DNA of 64,000 nucleotides from Amanita rubescens (GCA_015039365.1 WION01000079.1:62001-126000); one strand, 5' to 3'; shown: positions 26,581 to 38,206, counted from the stretch's first letter. Made by a program: numbers and translations. The notes: generated from the sequence alone by a model not told the origin.

Positions 26581-27399
26581 GGTGGTGGCTAATGATTACC
26601 AACAAGAAGGGACTCAGTCTATAATGAATGGAGATGCAGCGGTGATGGAAGTGGTGTTGTTTAAAAGAAGAAGGTGTTGAATGATGTTGGGACGAATCCA
26701 AGATCCTTTATGTGTCGCCATCGATGCGATTGTAGTACGATTAGGTACCAAAAAAAATTGATATTCCCGTTGGATCCGCTCGAGAATCAGGGAGGTGGCA
26801 AAAAGGGTCACGGTCAAACTTCTCAGCCACTGGGAGTTTAGTATTTCCGCAGAGTCCCTTCATAGGTAGGCTCGGAGGCGGAAGGGTAACGCGAACCAGG
26901 CGCGGCAGTCGAACCACAAGAGGCTTATCTTTATCTATGCTGTTAGTCATTGTCGAAAAATTGCAACCCGGGAACCCCGAAGGGGAAAGAGGGCACCACT
27001 CAAAAAACAAGAGTAACCCGATTTAGAACAACGGAATGATATAAAGCTGACACAGCCACCGCTGTTTTTCCCCACGTGGGTCCACGTTGACCACGTTTTC
27101 ATCGCGTGCGCGGTCCCACGTGTCCGTCTTTGCCACGTACAAGGGACGCCGGAACAGCGATGGCGATTTTGAAAGTTGAGAGGCGGTCAGGGCACGCTGT
27201 GGGGTCGACAGAGAGCAATGAAACATATATTTTAGGTAAACGTAAACCCGCCGTTAACCCTGACCTAGTCCCATCTCAATTATATACATCGGATGCATCT
27301 TCCGGTTAGTCGTACACTACGAAATTAAAAGATTGGTCAGATGACAAAACGGAAGGTATAAGAGTGCGTTTCACCGTGTATAACGCCTGCATAAGGGCA
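26581..27399. other. Intergenic, no gene recognised
   Basis: The stretch has short frames only. A cluster of CACGTG-type and CCACGT sites lies near 27070-27135 (for example CCCACGTGGGTCCACGTTGACCACG) and may belong to a promoter, but no gene start is evident beside it. Confidence 0.35.
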
Positions 27400-27750
27400 T
27401 TAGAATGTAGTAAAGAACCCGCAGAACAAGGCGGCGTGCATACCATAAAACAGGGTCCATACGAGAATAAACGCAAAAATGTTATCCTGCCCAGGATTCG
27501 CTAGTTCGGTCAAGCCCTCTGGGAAGTACTTTCTCGGATTGCCCCGGCAGTTGATAGAATGAGTGCAGATTGTGGTCAACAGAGTTGCGGCGATGAACAA
27601 GACGAAACCGGCCCAATTGTCTAATCCGAGTATACCGGCGACTGCTCCCGTAAAGCATGCGGAAATGAACTTGACCGTGAGTAGAGTAGAATTGGCTATG
27701 ATATTTGGCTGGTAGATGCGCTGGGCAGTCGCATCTGGGTTCCCTTCCAT
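27400..27750 (-). CDS. EMC6: ER membrane protein complex subunit 6
   Basis: This is an intronless 116-residue frame. After a polar N-terminus (MEGNPDATAQRIYQPNIIAN) come three hydrophobic segments: VKFISACFTGAVAGILGL, GFVLFIAATLLTTICTHS and FAFILVWTLFYGMHAALF. The GAVAGILGLDNWAGF turn and the FILVWTLFYG end are the family's characteristic elements. The length is normal for fungal EMC6. EMC is the membrane insertase of the ER, and Emc6 contributes to its transmembrane core. The start lies 82 bases from the divergent HOM2 start. Confidence 0.85.
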   Translation of the reverse strand: MEGNPDATAQRIYQPNIIANSTLLTVKFISACFTGAVAGILGLDNWAGFVLFIAATLLTTICTHSINCRGNPRKYFPEGLTELANPGQDNIFAFILVWTLFYGMHAALFCGFFTTF

Positions 27751-27832
27751 GACAGCGTAAAGCAGAAAGGATAGGAAATCACGTGACTTGACGAATTGAG
27801 AGTGAGAGTCGTCGAATCAAAAGCTCAGGAGG
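27751..27832. promoter_or_regulatory. 82-base bidirectional promoter of EMC6 and HOM2 with a CACGTG site
   Basis: The two start codons are only 82 bases apart on opposite strands, so one short region must drive both genes. It contains a palindromic CACGTG (27780-27785, context ATCACGTGACTT), the recognition site of Cbf1/USF-type bHLH factors. In yeast those factors act on sulfur-amino-acid genes, which would suit the HOM2 branch of methionine synthesis. Confidence 0.6.
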
Positions 27833-29096
27833 ATGACTTCAACCGGATCCACCACGACCGCCAGCAAGCGCCCGCTGTCTGGCTCTAGCCGCACAGGTGC
27901 GGATAGTGCCTCCTCATTTATCTCAAAATTCCCGCGACACTCCATGCAGGATGGCCCTAGCATCAAGGTGGGCATCTTGGGCGCAACGGGCACTGTCGGT
28001 CAGCGATTTTTAACTCTGCTAGCGGATCATCCTTGGTTTGTGATCCATGCCCTCGGCGCGTCTCCAAGATCTGCGGGAAAGCCGTATGCAAAGGCCGTTC
28101 AGTGGAAGCAGACGACGCCGATTCCGCATCAGGTGGCAGATATGATCGTTCACGAGTGTAAACCGGAGAATTTCATCGACTGCCAGATCGTCTTTTCTGG
28201 CTTGGATGCGGATGCTGCTGGCGATATAGGCAAGCTTTATTATCGTGCTCTTGATCAATCACTGATCCTTGCTTGCAGAAGCGGCGTTTAGATCCGCCGA
28301 CCTTGCCGTATTCTCCAATGCCAAAAATTACAGGAGAGATCCGCACATCCCACTCATCGTCCCACTCGTCAATCCTTCCCATCTTTCCATCATCCCACAA
28401 CAGCAAGCCTTACACCATCCGTCCTTAAAAAAAGGCTTCATTGTGACAAACGCCAACTGCTCTACGACGGGACTGGTTATACCCCTCTGCGCTCTCGAGA
28501 AAGCATTCGGACCAATCGAATCGGTCCTCGTCACGACAATGCAAGCCATCTCTGGCGCAGGGTACCCCGGCGTACCTAGCCTCGATATCCTAGACAACAT
28601 CGTACCTCATATCGGGGGCGAAGAAGAAAAGATGGAGTGGGAAACACTCAAAATTCTCGGTGGGATCGCAGAATCGGACGAGGGCTCTAAATCATTCGAT
28701 ATGCACGCGAAGCACCCACTTAGGGTCTCTGCGTCGTGTAATAGGGTGCCCGTCATAGACGGTCACACAGAGTGCGTATCGGTCCGATTCGCGAGACGTC
28801 CGCCGCCGAGTCCGCAGCAAGTCCGGGAGGCGTTGATGGCGTTCACTCCCGACACGCAAGGTTGCCCGTCGGCTCCTCGGCATGCGATTGTGGTCCATGA
28901 ACAGCCTGATAGGCCGCAGCCGAGGCTGGATAGGTACTTCCAGAACGGAGCGGGTGTGTCTGTGGGCCGCGTGAGGCAGTGCCAAGTGCTGGATATCAAA
29001 TTTGTGGTTTTGTCGAATAATGTGTCGATTGGAGCTGCGACGAGCAGTCTTATTAACGCGGAGCTGGCGGTCCTGAAGGGTGTCGTGGCGGTGTGA
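27833..29096 (+). CDS. HOM2: Aspartate-semialdehyde dehydrogenase
   Basis: Two exons (27833-28229 and 28279-29096) give 404 codons plus a stop. The enzyme reduces aspartyl-phosphate to aspartate semialdehyde, the shared step towards threonine, methionine and, where made, lysine-related products. The NADP-binding start is VGILGATGTVGQRFLTLL. The catalytic cysteine is in NANCSTTG (near residue 193). The substrate and dimer part contains SGAGYPGVPSLD and CNRVPVIDGHTE, and the end is LSNNVSIGAATSSLIN. An N-terminal extension of about 40 Ser/Thr-rich residues precedes the first strand; the true start could be internal. The single 49-base intron has a GC donor (ATAG/GCAAGC) and no alternative GT is available. 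Confidence 0.93.
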
Positions 29097-29167
29097 GGAT
29101 CTGGGTTATAGAGTTCATAGAGTACATGATAAATTTAAATCTAAAATTGTATCACTACACCATCATC

Positions 29168-30279
29168 ATGTCACTAGTAGAACCAGTCTCAGCTGGAACT
29201 TCGCCACTAAAAGCTGCTATTTTTCAAAGACTACACCCACGAGTGTATTTGGAACGCTTCGTATCAGAAAACGTCAGACCAGACGGGAGACAGTTTGCCG
29301 AATGGAGAGATGTGTCGATAAACGTCGGTGCGTACTCGCAATTCTATCTATCTAACGCGATTTCTTATATGGCTTGGAAAAGGCTCGATATCGACAGCTA
29401 ATGGTTCTGCACTTGTACGAATGGGACACACAACGGTAGTATGCGGTGTTAAAGCAGAGATCGCTGAACCAGAGTTGGAAAGACCTAACGAAGGATTTTT
29501 AGGTACGATTCTTTCTTTCTTTTCTTTTTTTCTCAGTAAAAAGCTACGAGCTCTTTATTACAGTACCCAACCTCGACCTTCCAGCTCTCTGTTCATCCAA
29601 ATTCAAACCAGGTCCACCATCCGAAGATGCACAGGTCTTTTCCGACAGACTAAACGAAGTGATCCTCGCCTCTGGCATGCTTTCCCTCTCGTCTTTGTCC
29701 ATACACCCCGGGAAAGCAGCTTGGGTACTCTACGTCGACGCGATGTGTATCAACTATGACGGAAACGTGTTGGACGCGGCGTTATTGGGTATGGTGGCAG
29801 CACTGAGGAACAGTAAGTGTTTGTTGGATTGTCCTCGCTTGCTCCTAGAGTAAAAACTGAGAGTAGTCTGGTTTAGCGCAACTCCCGAAACCAACGTTTG
29901 TTGAAGAGTCTGGAAGAACGATTTGTTCACGCGAAGAAAAGGTAGCGCTTGAGATAGACAATGCCAGGCTACCTTTTTCCATGTCTTTTGGGTTATTTGA
30001 TTCGTGAGTTGTCGTTGGGTGCGATGTAATCTCACTGATATATGCGGTGGCGATACTAGGACGCATGTCTTTTCTGATCCGACTGCGTTCGAAGAGCCTT
30101 TGCTAGATTCAACTATATCCATCGTGTTGGACGCCTCCGAGGATGATAATGTGATTTTGTTGTCTCAACATGGCTCAAGTGAAAATTCGTCTGCGGGAGG
30201 CGGAGGTGATGCGCTTTCCGTATGTATGAGTACGGCAAAGGAAAGAAAAAAGAAATTGGTGAATGTACTAGAGGAGTAA
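29168..30279 (+). CDS. RRP43: Exosome core subunit RRP43 (EXOSC8-like)
   Basis: Five exons (29168-29327, 29383-29502, 29564-29812, 29877-30003, 30060-30279) give 291 codons plus a stop. The protein is an RNase PH-fold subunit of the nine-member exosome ring. It opens with the family's FQRLHPRVYLERFVSENVRP followed by DGR, then ISTANGSALVRMGHTTVVCG and VPNLDLPALCSSKF. The central helix is DAQVFSDRLNEVI, and YVDAMCINYDGNVLDAALLG leads to ALRN. THVFSDPTAFEE forms the last RNase PH strand. Like other eukaryotic ring subunits it should be catalytically inactive and act as scaffold for 3'-5' RNA processing in nucleus and cytoplasm. All introns are GT-AG; the second has a long pyrimidine tract. The gene begins 71 bases after the HOM2 stop codon. 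Confidence 0.9.
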
Positions 30280-30813
30280 TGGATGTGGGAGTACTTGATG
30301 GCTACATTTGCTTGATATGTGCGTATGGTCTATAGCTAGGTGAGTTATTGCTCTGCACAAGACTTTGTTGATTGGTTTGCGAACATAGGGAATGTAAGCA
30401 TAGACATGATCGCAGAGAGCATATTGCTACATCAGTAGACAAGTGTGTTGTATGGCACCAAGCGACAGCTCGTGTTATTATCTTTGAAGTGCAAATGTAG
30501 CACCGGCATCTCCCCACCTGGTATTCTATCATCAGCCAGAGCCAAGGACGTGAGTCTTTTCGGTATAGCGGTCGTTCTCTGGTTGACTGAAGAATCACGA
30601 TATACTGATGTCACGCTGAGACACTGCTTATCTGGTGCGTTCCATCTGAAGCGTATCACCTCGATTATCGACAATACCAGACATGATCTAATTCTAGCAG
30701 GGAGAGGAAAATATACGTCTACATACTTTTTGAAATACGGTAAGGGCGTAGTGGGGGTAAAAACGTAAAAAAGTATAACTACCTGTCCGATAAAAGTGCA
30801 ACTAATCTACGCC
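30280..30813. other. Intergenic between converging RRP43 and CPL1-like genes
   Basis: The stretch should hold both 3' ends. Nothing else is recognised. Confidence 0.4.
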
Positions 30814-31625
30814 TCAGTGCTTGACCGCGCATTTCTGCTCATGCATATCCAAACGATACCCTGAACGGCACGAGTCTACAGAAAATGGGGGGATCAGGAT
30901 GCGGTAACGACGTTTGACAAGACTCAACGCACGGATATAGCAAATCCCACCATCGCAAGACGCTGCACGCACGCCGCGTTCTTTGCCACAAACAGCACCT
31001 TTTCCAGTCGCTGCGCATCCGCCGCAGTTGTCAAGATCAGACTTGATGTTGACGCATTCATGACGTGAACCGTGCGCATTGGTTATAGGGCAGGATGTCT
31101 GACCCCTAGGGCAATTAGAAATCTGCGTAACGGCGGCATTCATGAATACTCTCGGAAAAGGAGGGCACGCAAAACTTACTGAACCATCCTCGTTAAAGAG
31201 CAACTGCAGTTGTCGGCGGCGCCGGCTGTTAACGTCGCCACTTGAACCGGTTGGGCACGTTACCTGGACGAGATTGAATGGCAAGCACTGGAAAGTTCAC
31301 ATATGGGACTTACGGTGCACTGGCCATTCGTAGCGCTCCATGTGCATTGGGAATTGATAGGTTGCTACAAGATGGTTATTGGACGGGCGGACGAATGCCA
31401 GGTTGGGGCTCACAAAGTCATTATTGCCGTGTTGGCAAACACACTAATGGTGACTTTTTTGTTGATATAACATACACGAGCGAGGTAATACTGACGCACC
31501 TGGCCGTTAGAGTAGGCGACGTGGTAGCCGTTGGGGCAAGCTGATGCTGCCAGGGCGATTTGTACCACTGAAACAGAGAGAAAAAGAGCGAGGAGTTTTC
31601 GCGTTGGGCTTGTATGGACGAACAT
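30814..31625 (-). CDS. Secreted cysteine-rich CPL1-like protein
   Basis: Five exons (31625-31500, 31364-31314, 31263-31180, 31122-30924, 30875-30814) give 173 codons plus a stop. The first exon encodes a signal peptide (KLLALFLSVSVVQIALAASA) and the first cysteine. The next two small exons add QCTWSATNGQCT and VTCPTGSSGD. The fourth encodes the CPL1-like core: CPRGQTSCP, HECVNIKSDLDNCGGCAATG, AVCGKE and ASCDGGICYI. The last ends SCRSGYRLDMHEQKC. This spacing (CP-G...C..., CV...LDNCGGC, C.GG.C, SC..GY) matches the domain named after Cryptococcus Cpl1, which is secreted. The many paired cysteines imply a disulfide-stabilised extracellular protein. Its role here is not known. A truncated copy follows immediately upstream on the same strand. 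Confidence 0.75.
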
Positions 31626-32037
31626 TAGTGGAGAGAAGTAGCGAGGGGAGGAGACAACCGGAGCGGGTCACCCTTTAAGTACATCTGAATCCGTCCCTAT
31701 TCTAACATCCCTTACCAAGTATAGGGCGTGATAACATTTTTGAATTAGGAGGGCGGCTGTACTAGATAAAGGAGATTTGTGGCGCGTACAGTCGGAGTCG
31801 AAGTTGTCGCCAAGCCAATCACCACCATGATCGGGGGCCTATTCGGTATACTGCTACAGGTTAGGTGTCTTTTTCTAATAGCGTCCCAGGGGTCTGTGCT
31901 ATTCATTGGAATAAATCATTCTCAAAAAACCCCCTATACGTATCTGCCAGCTCGATGACGCAACTAGACATTATCAAATGATATTGGAAGAACATAACTC
32001 TGGCGAGGGCACAAGAAAGTATTAACGTAGAAGTAAT
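31626..32037. other. Spacer between the CPL1-like gene and its truncated copy
   Basis: The stretch includes the 5' flank of the intact gene. No further frame was recognised. Confidence 0.35.
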
Positions 32038-32415
32038 TGTCCGATAAAAGTGCATCTAAACTACGTCTCAGTGTTTGACCACACATTTCTGCTCATGCAT
32101 ATCCAAATGGTACCCTAAACGGCACGAGTCTGCAGAAAATGGATCAGGATGCGGTACGGCCCTTGACGAAACTCAACGCACGGATATAGCAAATCCCGCC
32201 ATCGCAAGAGGCCGCGCGTACACGTCCAGTCGCTGCACATCCTCCACAGTTGTCAAGATCAGACTTGGTATTGACACACTCATGGTGTGAACCGTGCGCA
32301 TTCGTTACAGGACACGATGTCTGACCTCTAGGGCAATTGAAAATCTGCGCAACGACATTCAGGAATGGATGAAAAAGGAAGGGCACAAGAGTACAGAGCC
32401 ATCCTCGTTGAACTC
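32038..32415 (-). pseudogene. Truncated tandem copy of the CPL1-like gene
   Basis: The block is clearly homologous to 30786-31195 of the intact gene, including the 3' flank (GTCCGATAAAAGTGCA in both). The core domain still reads CPRGQTSCPVTNAHGSHHEC, LDNCGGCAATG and ASCDGGICYI, and the terminal exon still ends HEQKCVVKH with a stop. The segment AVCGKERG is deleted, which removes one cysteine. Similarity stops just upstream at the GAGGATGG sequence of the third exon, so the signal-peptide exon and both small exons are missing. Without a start or secretion signal it is probably dead. Confidence 0.75.
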
Positions 32416-32739
32416 CAGTTAATTTCCCCTATCTTGATGATAGATGATCGTCCGAGTGTTAGGGGGTATGGACCGTGGGGCTTGTAAAGGAAGTCAAAGG
32501 TAATGTCAAGGTATCCACATATCCACACCATGACAGAACAGGCATAGCCGAGGATCTCAATTACAAAAGGAGGTACTTCCCTCTCTTGCTTTCAGACGTA
32601 GGCAGACAAACACAAAATTCGCATCCATTAGGGTATCAACCGTCAACAGGGTAACGTGACCAGTAAAATGAGCAAACGTACATAAGGTACCACCTGCAGC
32701 ACTAAGCAAAAAAGGAAATGCAGTATATAGAACGTAAAT

Positions 32740-35700
32740 TCATGTCCGTGTCTCGTCCGCCCTACCGTGGCAAACGGGACATCCTCGGCCGATCCTTGCA
32801 CGGATAATAGACTCACTACAGGAAGAAGATTCATCGGCAACCAATTATAACTCGAGACAGATCAACACTCACTATGCAATCTTCCCATTGATCTCGCGTG
32901 CTGACCCTAGCAACCCTGCACTGCGCAACACCGGATCGGGGCGCGGAGGAAGCCGATCGCTTCCGCTCAGGCAAGTGGCGTGCACGACGTGGCGACAAAG
33001 ATACAAAATCACGAGCGAATCCGGTGTCTCCTGGATTGACCGCAAGCATACGGAACATGTCGTCTTCGCTGTGGAGCAAGTGGGGCAAAAAGGAAAGGAG
33101 TGAATTAGGGATGGACGAAAGGAGGTATAGAGAAGTGATGCTAACCTGAGAGAAAGAATCCGCCGGTCTGGCCATTCTGCAACTTGTGAGAGAGCTCTGC
33201 GCTGTCTCCATAGAGTATCGTCTGGCATCCCTGCAATAGGGATATCTGCAGATGGAAATCCTGGAGAATCTTGATCAGGGCGTCCTTGAGACCGGGAATC
33301 TCAAGCCCATTCTTGATCCGTCGGATGAGCCTGATCGGACTGATCTCGACGCCGACATTCTCCAACAAGCCGCGTATAAACGCTAAAACGGATGTCAACA
33401 AGGTGGACATGGGTATGGTAGCGCGGAACAAACTTGGCCGTGTCTCCGAGTATCGAAGCAGATCCTCCCAGAGGTCGTCATCGTTTTGCTCTTTTGCAAA
33501 CTCGATGGCCTGAATGGTGATGAGCAATGATATTATAACGAGACCAAAGGAACCTACCCTCTGCACATCTCCAAGCCTCTCGATTATCAATGTCAACGCT
33601 TGCTTGTTGTTGCCCATTTTACCCAATAGAAAGACCATCTCTGGAACTAAATCCCTCTCTTTGCATACTTCGAAAGCCTGCTCCAGGCTATAGTAGTTGC
33701 TCGCGCGGAGAAAATCGATTAGACGTGGCAAAGCATATTCAGCGTAAAGCTTGACCTTTCACGCGCCAACGTCAGCCTGAATATCATAAAGACGAGTCAC
33801 TGAGTATACCCACTTGCATATCGGCAAACTCGGCAACCAGATGTGGATCTTGAATGAACAAAGCGTCCAAATACAGAAAGAGGTAATAGGGCTTCTTGGT
33901 CAACTGCTGGACTACTCTGGTTATCTATCACACACCATTAGTTATTTCGTTGAGACGATGATTGTTAACGACTCACCGGAATAGCATGAATATTATCAAC
34001 CAACAGCGCGATGCCCTCGCTCTTGGACGGATCGACTACCGCCCCTTCTTCCTTCCTTTTTGTCATCAACTCGTCATCAAACTCCACCAACAACAACACC
34101 TGATCCGAGACGTCGGTGAACAGACTGTGCTCTCTTATCAAATTGAACACGTTTGGTCGCCTTAGCCGAAGGTAATAAGGGAGGGCTTTCCCTGGCTGTC
34201 GGTTGATGGTGTACAGTTCAGCAAGGCATTCCATCAACTTTGTTGGTGATTTGGAAGATGAAGAAGTAAGGGTGGACGAGAACATGGACAACTTCTCGAG
34301 TTCTGAGCGTACAGCTACGATAACAGCCGAGATGTCGTATGCGTCCTTTGGCCATTCTTTGATCGTCTGTAGGAGTGCCTGAAATTACGATGTTAGATTC
34401 GCTGTATAAAGACAAAGACCCGGCATGACCGTACCTGATGATCGTGTGCCAAAAAGTGTGCCATTATCATATCATATACCACCCGGTCCAGCGTCGGGGA
34501 TTCGATAGGGGTGTAAGGTATGATGGCCTGCAACTGTCTCCGCTCGGCAAACGTGAATATCCAGCTCTCCCACCGCTTCACGCTGTGCCCGCATACTTTA
34601 GGACACAATCCTGCAGCTTTATCGTACTCCTCTGTCTCATGTCATAAATCGAAGCTTTTTGGTGCAGCACAAGGAAAGAACACAGACCTTGGTCTACCAA
34701 GTACTCAATGTACCTCTGCCCAATCTCGGATGAGCTCAACGGATCCCTATCTTCGAGGTCATCCTTTGCTACGACCTCGGGCTTTTCCGCTTCTTTCTCG
34801 CTATGCATCCCATTCGTCTTCGTCGCAGCCGTCGCTCCAACCAGCTCGGCTTCCAACGCTTCCGCTTCCTCCAAAGCCTCTTCATACCGCTTCTTCTCCA
34901 TTAACCACGAAATATGGTCTCGCCTATCCCTCGGCATAACCAAAACCAAATCCTTCGGACTCAAGGCGACGTAACACCTTCCCGCGTCTCCGTGACCAAT
35001 TGCCGTGCCTGTTCCCAAAACAGTCCCAGTCCCAGAATCAACTTCCACCAAAGTATAATCATTACACCCCCACGCATGGAAGTTGATCACGCCCAGCGCA
35101 TCCGAAACGAGCTCCTCACCCGCTCTTGACACGATCCTCATCTCGGGCCGCTCGGCTGACTTGCGCGCCTGCTTAGCCCGGTCTTCCGTCATCTCATCAT
35201 CGAACCGTTCCGGAGGATTATAAGCGATAATAAGAAAACCGGTCAATGCACGTGCCTGGGCCTGCGCGCGTGCTTGAGCGGGAGAGGATAAGGGTGACGA
35301 AGGAACCAGGGCTGTAGATGAAGAGGATATGTGGGAGTAGATTGACGCGTTGGATGGATATCTGGAGTGACCTCCTGGGGCCGAAGGTTCTTTGTACAAC
35401 TTTGATCCTGGGACGCTGGGTATGCTACTGGTTGTCGTACGCGTAGGACTTGGATGGCGTTCAGCGTCATTAGAATCAGTCGGAGAACGAGCGTGGTTGG
35501 AAATGTTAGCTTTGTGGTTCCCATTCCCGTGATTTGGAAGAGGATGAGTGACGAGTCCGGATATCATCGCGTCTAGTTTGAGATGTGCCGTGATTTCGAC
35601 GGCATATGGGTACACTTTGGCAACAGCTGGGTTGACGGTGGACGATGACCGTTGTCGCGCGCGGATGCGTGCGACTTTGATAGTGTCAGCCCACCCAATG

Positions 35701-36739
35701 AGAAGCGTCGAGTCGTCTTGCCAGTATAGAGAACATTTGAACAGGTCTGCACGGGGACTGTCAGAGGCTCTGTCGATCGTAGCAAATCGGCCTTGAGATT
35801 GCGTGTCATAAATCTTGGCACCCTAAAGCAAGAAAGATCAGGTCAGGGAGGGGATTCAAGGTAAAGGAATCTTGCGTACGTAGTCATCCGCCCACGCGAT
35901 AAATTTGCTTCTCCATCTAACCTGCCATATTGGCCCGTCTCCCGAATGCAATACCGTCTCTTTGTGACCAATCCAGCCCCGCTCTCTCATCACCAATTTT
36001 CCACTCAAACCACCACATACGAACGCCCGTGCGCCCCGCTTTCCAAAATTGGGTTCCATCGCTACGGAGCGCATGGGTCGCTTCATATCAAATACGTATG
36101 ACTCTGGCGTAGATAAAGAATGGATCACAACCTGTCCTGCGGTGAATGGAAGGGAAAGACGTTAATTAGTGTCAGTAATGGAGGTAACAGAGCGATGACT
36201 TACCGTCAATCGATGCTGTAGCTACAAAGTCACCTGTAGCATCCACAGAGATATCGACGATGGATGCCATGTGGGGTTTGTATGATTTGAGCCGCTTGCC
36301 GGAGAGATCAAGGATGTGCACGATGCCGCCATGTGTGCCCAAAGCCTAGTAGAAAACATCAGACAAGCATCAGATAATACTTGAGTTAAACTCGTACCAT
36401 GGTCCTGTTCACGATAGCCAGCGAAGAGGCCGCATCCTTCTTCAACAAGTCCGGAATGGCGCCAGCGATGCGCTCGTACTTCAGCGAAGGCTCTTCCTCC
36501 TCCTCTTCCTCGTCGTCCTCTCCATTTCCAGAACCAGGCTCTCCTTCATCCTTGTCCTTCTTCACCGCATCCTCGCGGCCACCGTCGGGCTCCAGCTCGG
36601 CTTCCGGCTCACTGGCAACACGCCCATTGACTGATTTCTTGATCACATCACCGTTCTCGTGCTCACGAGCGTCTACACTTTGCATTTTCAAAGGTCCGGC
36701 GTCGTCGTGGTTCGAGGCAAGCGTCTCGGAGAGAGACAT
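32740..36739 (-). CDS. VPS41: HOPS complex subunit Vps41
   Basis: Eleven exons on the minus strand (36739-36398, 36345-36204, 36136-35880, 35822-34688, 34631-34435, 34378-33977, 33924-33814, 33755-33558, 33509-33146, 33068-32873, 32815-32740) sum to 3420 bases, giving 1139 codons plus a stop. A Glu/Asp-rich N-terminus precedes a WD40-type propeller (ALGTHGGIVHILDLSGKRLK, FVATASIDGQVVIHSL, GPIWQVRWRSKFIAW). A Ser/Pro-rich insertion of about 100 residues sits within the propeller region. The clathrin-repeat solenoid follows (KPYYLFLYLDALF, SLEQAFEVCKERDLVPEMVF, AIEFAKEQNDDDLWEDLL, LLQGCQTILYGDS). The RING-H2-like end has CSVCLRS, LYLCRHVVHATCL and GCPVCH, split over two exons. HOPS tethers late endosomes, AP-3 vesicles and vacuoles before fusion. 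The in-frame upstream ATG at 36778 would add 13 residues. Confidence 0.93.
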
Positions 36740-37139
36740 GTGTACATTGAGATTCAAGAGAATGGAAGAGGCTAACAATCACCGTGAGAACAATGTGCTA
36801 ATTTAGTAATAGTATGGCTATGGTCGATTCTTTTTTTTTTTCCAAATAGAAATGGGTGTATTGTGTATTCTATTGTATATATTATAGCTATTGTTTCACT
36901 TCTACAGAAGTTTGTATGTGTAGCGGAGGGCCTAGAATCATAATGTAGTAATACTATAATGGGGGTCACGGGTGATGCAAGGGGTACCCGGGTACTACTA
37001 TACTAGGCATATACAAAAAAGTAAGCATGTCACCATGGTCTGACCAGCGACATCATACATGTCACTTGTAATCATTTGAATGTAGGAGTCTGTACTGTGT
37101 GTAACAATGCTGTTAACTTCTACTTTAGCACCTCAATAG
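36740..37139. other. Upstream flank of VPS41, border of the repeat-rich half
   Basis: This should include the VPS41 promoter. A poly-T run at 36831-36841 and AT-rich sequence mark the transition; no gene is seen. Confidence 0.35.
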
Positions 37140-37434
37140 CATCCACTCTGCATTGACATGATTATTTAAATCATTACATAATATATTTAGTTTATATAAA
37201 AATAATAAAATATAATTCTTCATGTCCAATTTAAAGATGGATCAATTAAACCCATTTCACCAGTCAATTATGAAGCTATAAATAAATATAAAAATAAAAA
37301 TAAAATAACTTTATCATAATCTTCACTTCTAAGTAATAATAAATGTTTAAAATATTGTAGAAAATTTTATTTTATTATTAAATAAAGAATTCATGAAAAC
37401 AGAAGATAAACATAATATTGAATATAAAGTTAAT
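37140..37434. other. AT-rich patch of possible mitochondrial or mitochondrial-plasmid origin
   Basis: About 290 bases are far richer in A and T than everything around them. The plus strand contains an open stretch (FKDGSIKPISPVNYEAINKY, then Lys/Asn-rich) that ends in TAA, with the Lys/Asn/Ile bias of mitochondrial reading frames. The borders are abrupt on both sides. A nuclear insertion of mitochondrial DNA is the simplest reading, but I cannot name the source gene. Confidence 0.35.
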
Positions 37435-37614
37435 AAAGATGCCAGGTCCAATAGTGACTGGATGGTGAACAACTCAGTGCATACAACATCGCCATTTCTC
37501 ATCAAGATGCTCCATGGCACCTTCTTCAATATACCTGTTTTGCTGCACCTTCTGTGATGGTGGAGTTCCTCATGACTGATAACCCAAATGATGCAACCAA
37601 CCAGTGATGACTAG

Positions 37615-38206
37615 GGTTTTAAAGTCTGGTTGCAAGGACCGAAAAAAGACTGGACTGGACTGAGACTGGACCATTGGTTGCGGTTGCCTGATTTGGCAGG
37701 AGCAACTGGTTGCAACTGGTTATTTTTACAAACAACAATGTCAATGTCATCCAAGAGTCACTTCATGCATCCACCCCTCCAACACTCCATATCTGCTCAG
37801 TAACCCTCAAATTCATGCATCCATGCACCTACCTGACCTTCTACATATATTTAGCATATACCCTTAGAATAGTTTCAATGTACATAAATTTTGAAAATAT
37901 GACAATCATCCAAGCATTTTTACTTCAGTTGACATAAAAATACTCCACCAATTACAGTGTCATCATCAGCAGAGTAGTATTTCTAATTTAGTTGACCTAA
38001 AAATACTCCACCCATTACAGTATCACCATCGGCAGAGTATTTTTTACCTTAGTTGACCTAAAAATACTCCGCCCATTACAGTATCACCATTGGCAGAGTA
38101 TTTTTTACCTTAGTTGATCAGTTCATGACCAGTTAAGACTGGTCTGTGACTCCAAGATCTGGTTGCACAACTGCAAAAGACTGCATGCAACTGGTCTTGC
38201 AATGAC
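37615..38206. mobile_element. Degenerate hAT-like or MITE-like unit with CTGGTTGCAAC repeats
   Basis: Both sides of this block are rich in CTGGTTGCAAC/GTTGCAACCAG-type words (37630-37725 and 38125-38200). A decayed GGACTGGACTGAGACTGGACC run resembles the GGTCCGGTCCGGTCCGG terminus of the hAT element at 63085 after CpG loss. A three-copy tandem array lies inside. No transposase frame is present. The boundaries are approximate. Confidence 0.3.
37928..38114. repeat. Three tandem copies of a roughly 62-base unit
   Basis: The unit starts at GTTGACATAAAAATACTCC (37928), GTTGACCTAAAAATACTCC (37991) and again at 38053, with a partial fourth start (GTTGAT) at 38114. Each contains ATTACAGT(A/G)TCA(C/T)CAT and GCAGAGTA. 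Periods are 63, 62 and 61 bases. Copies 2 and 3 are almost identical. It is a minisatellite rather than a CRISPR array, because the units are contiguous with no variable spacers. Confidence 0.85.

Noticed and set aside
36399..36806. 135-codon plus-strand frame rich in serine
   Set aside because: It is the antisense of the Glu/Asp-rich N-terminus of VPS41; GAG/GAA codons read backwards give serine runs.
37928..38114. Regularly spaced repeats that could suggest a CRISPR array
   Set aside because: The units are contiguous, about 62 bases each, with no unique spacers, and the genome is eukaryotic.
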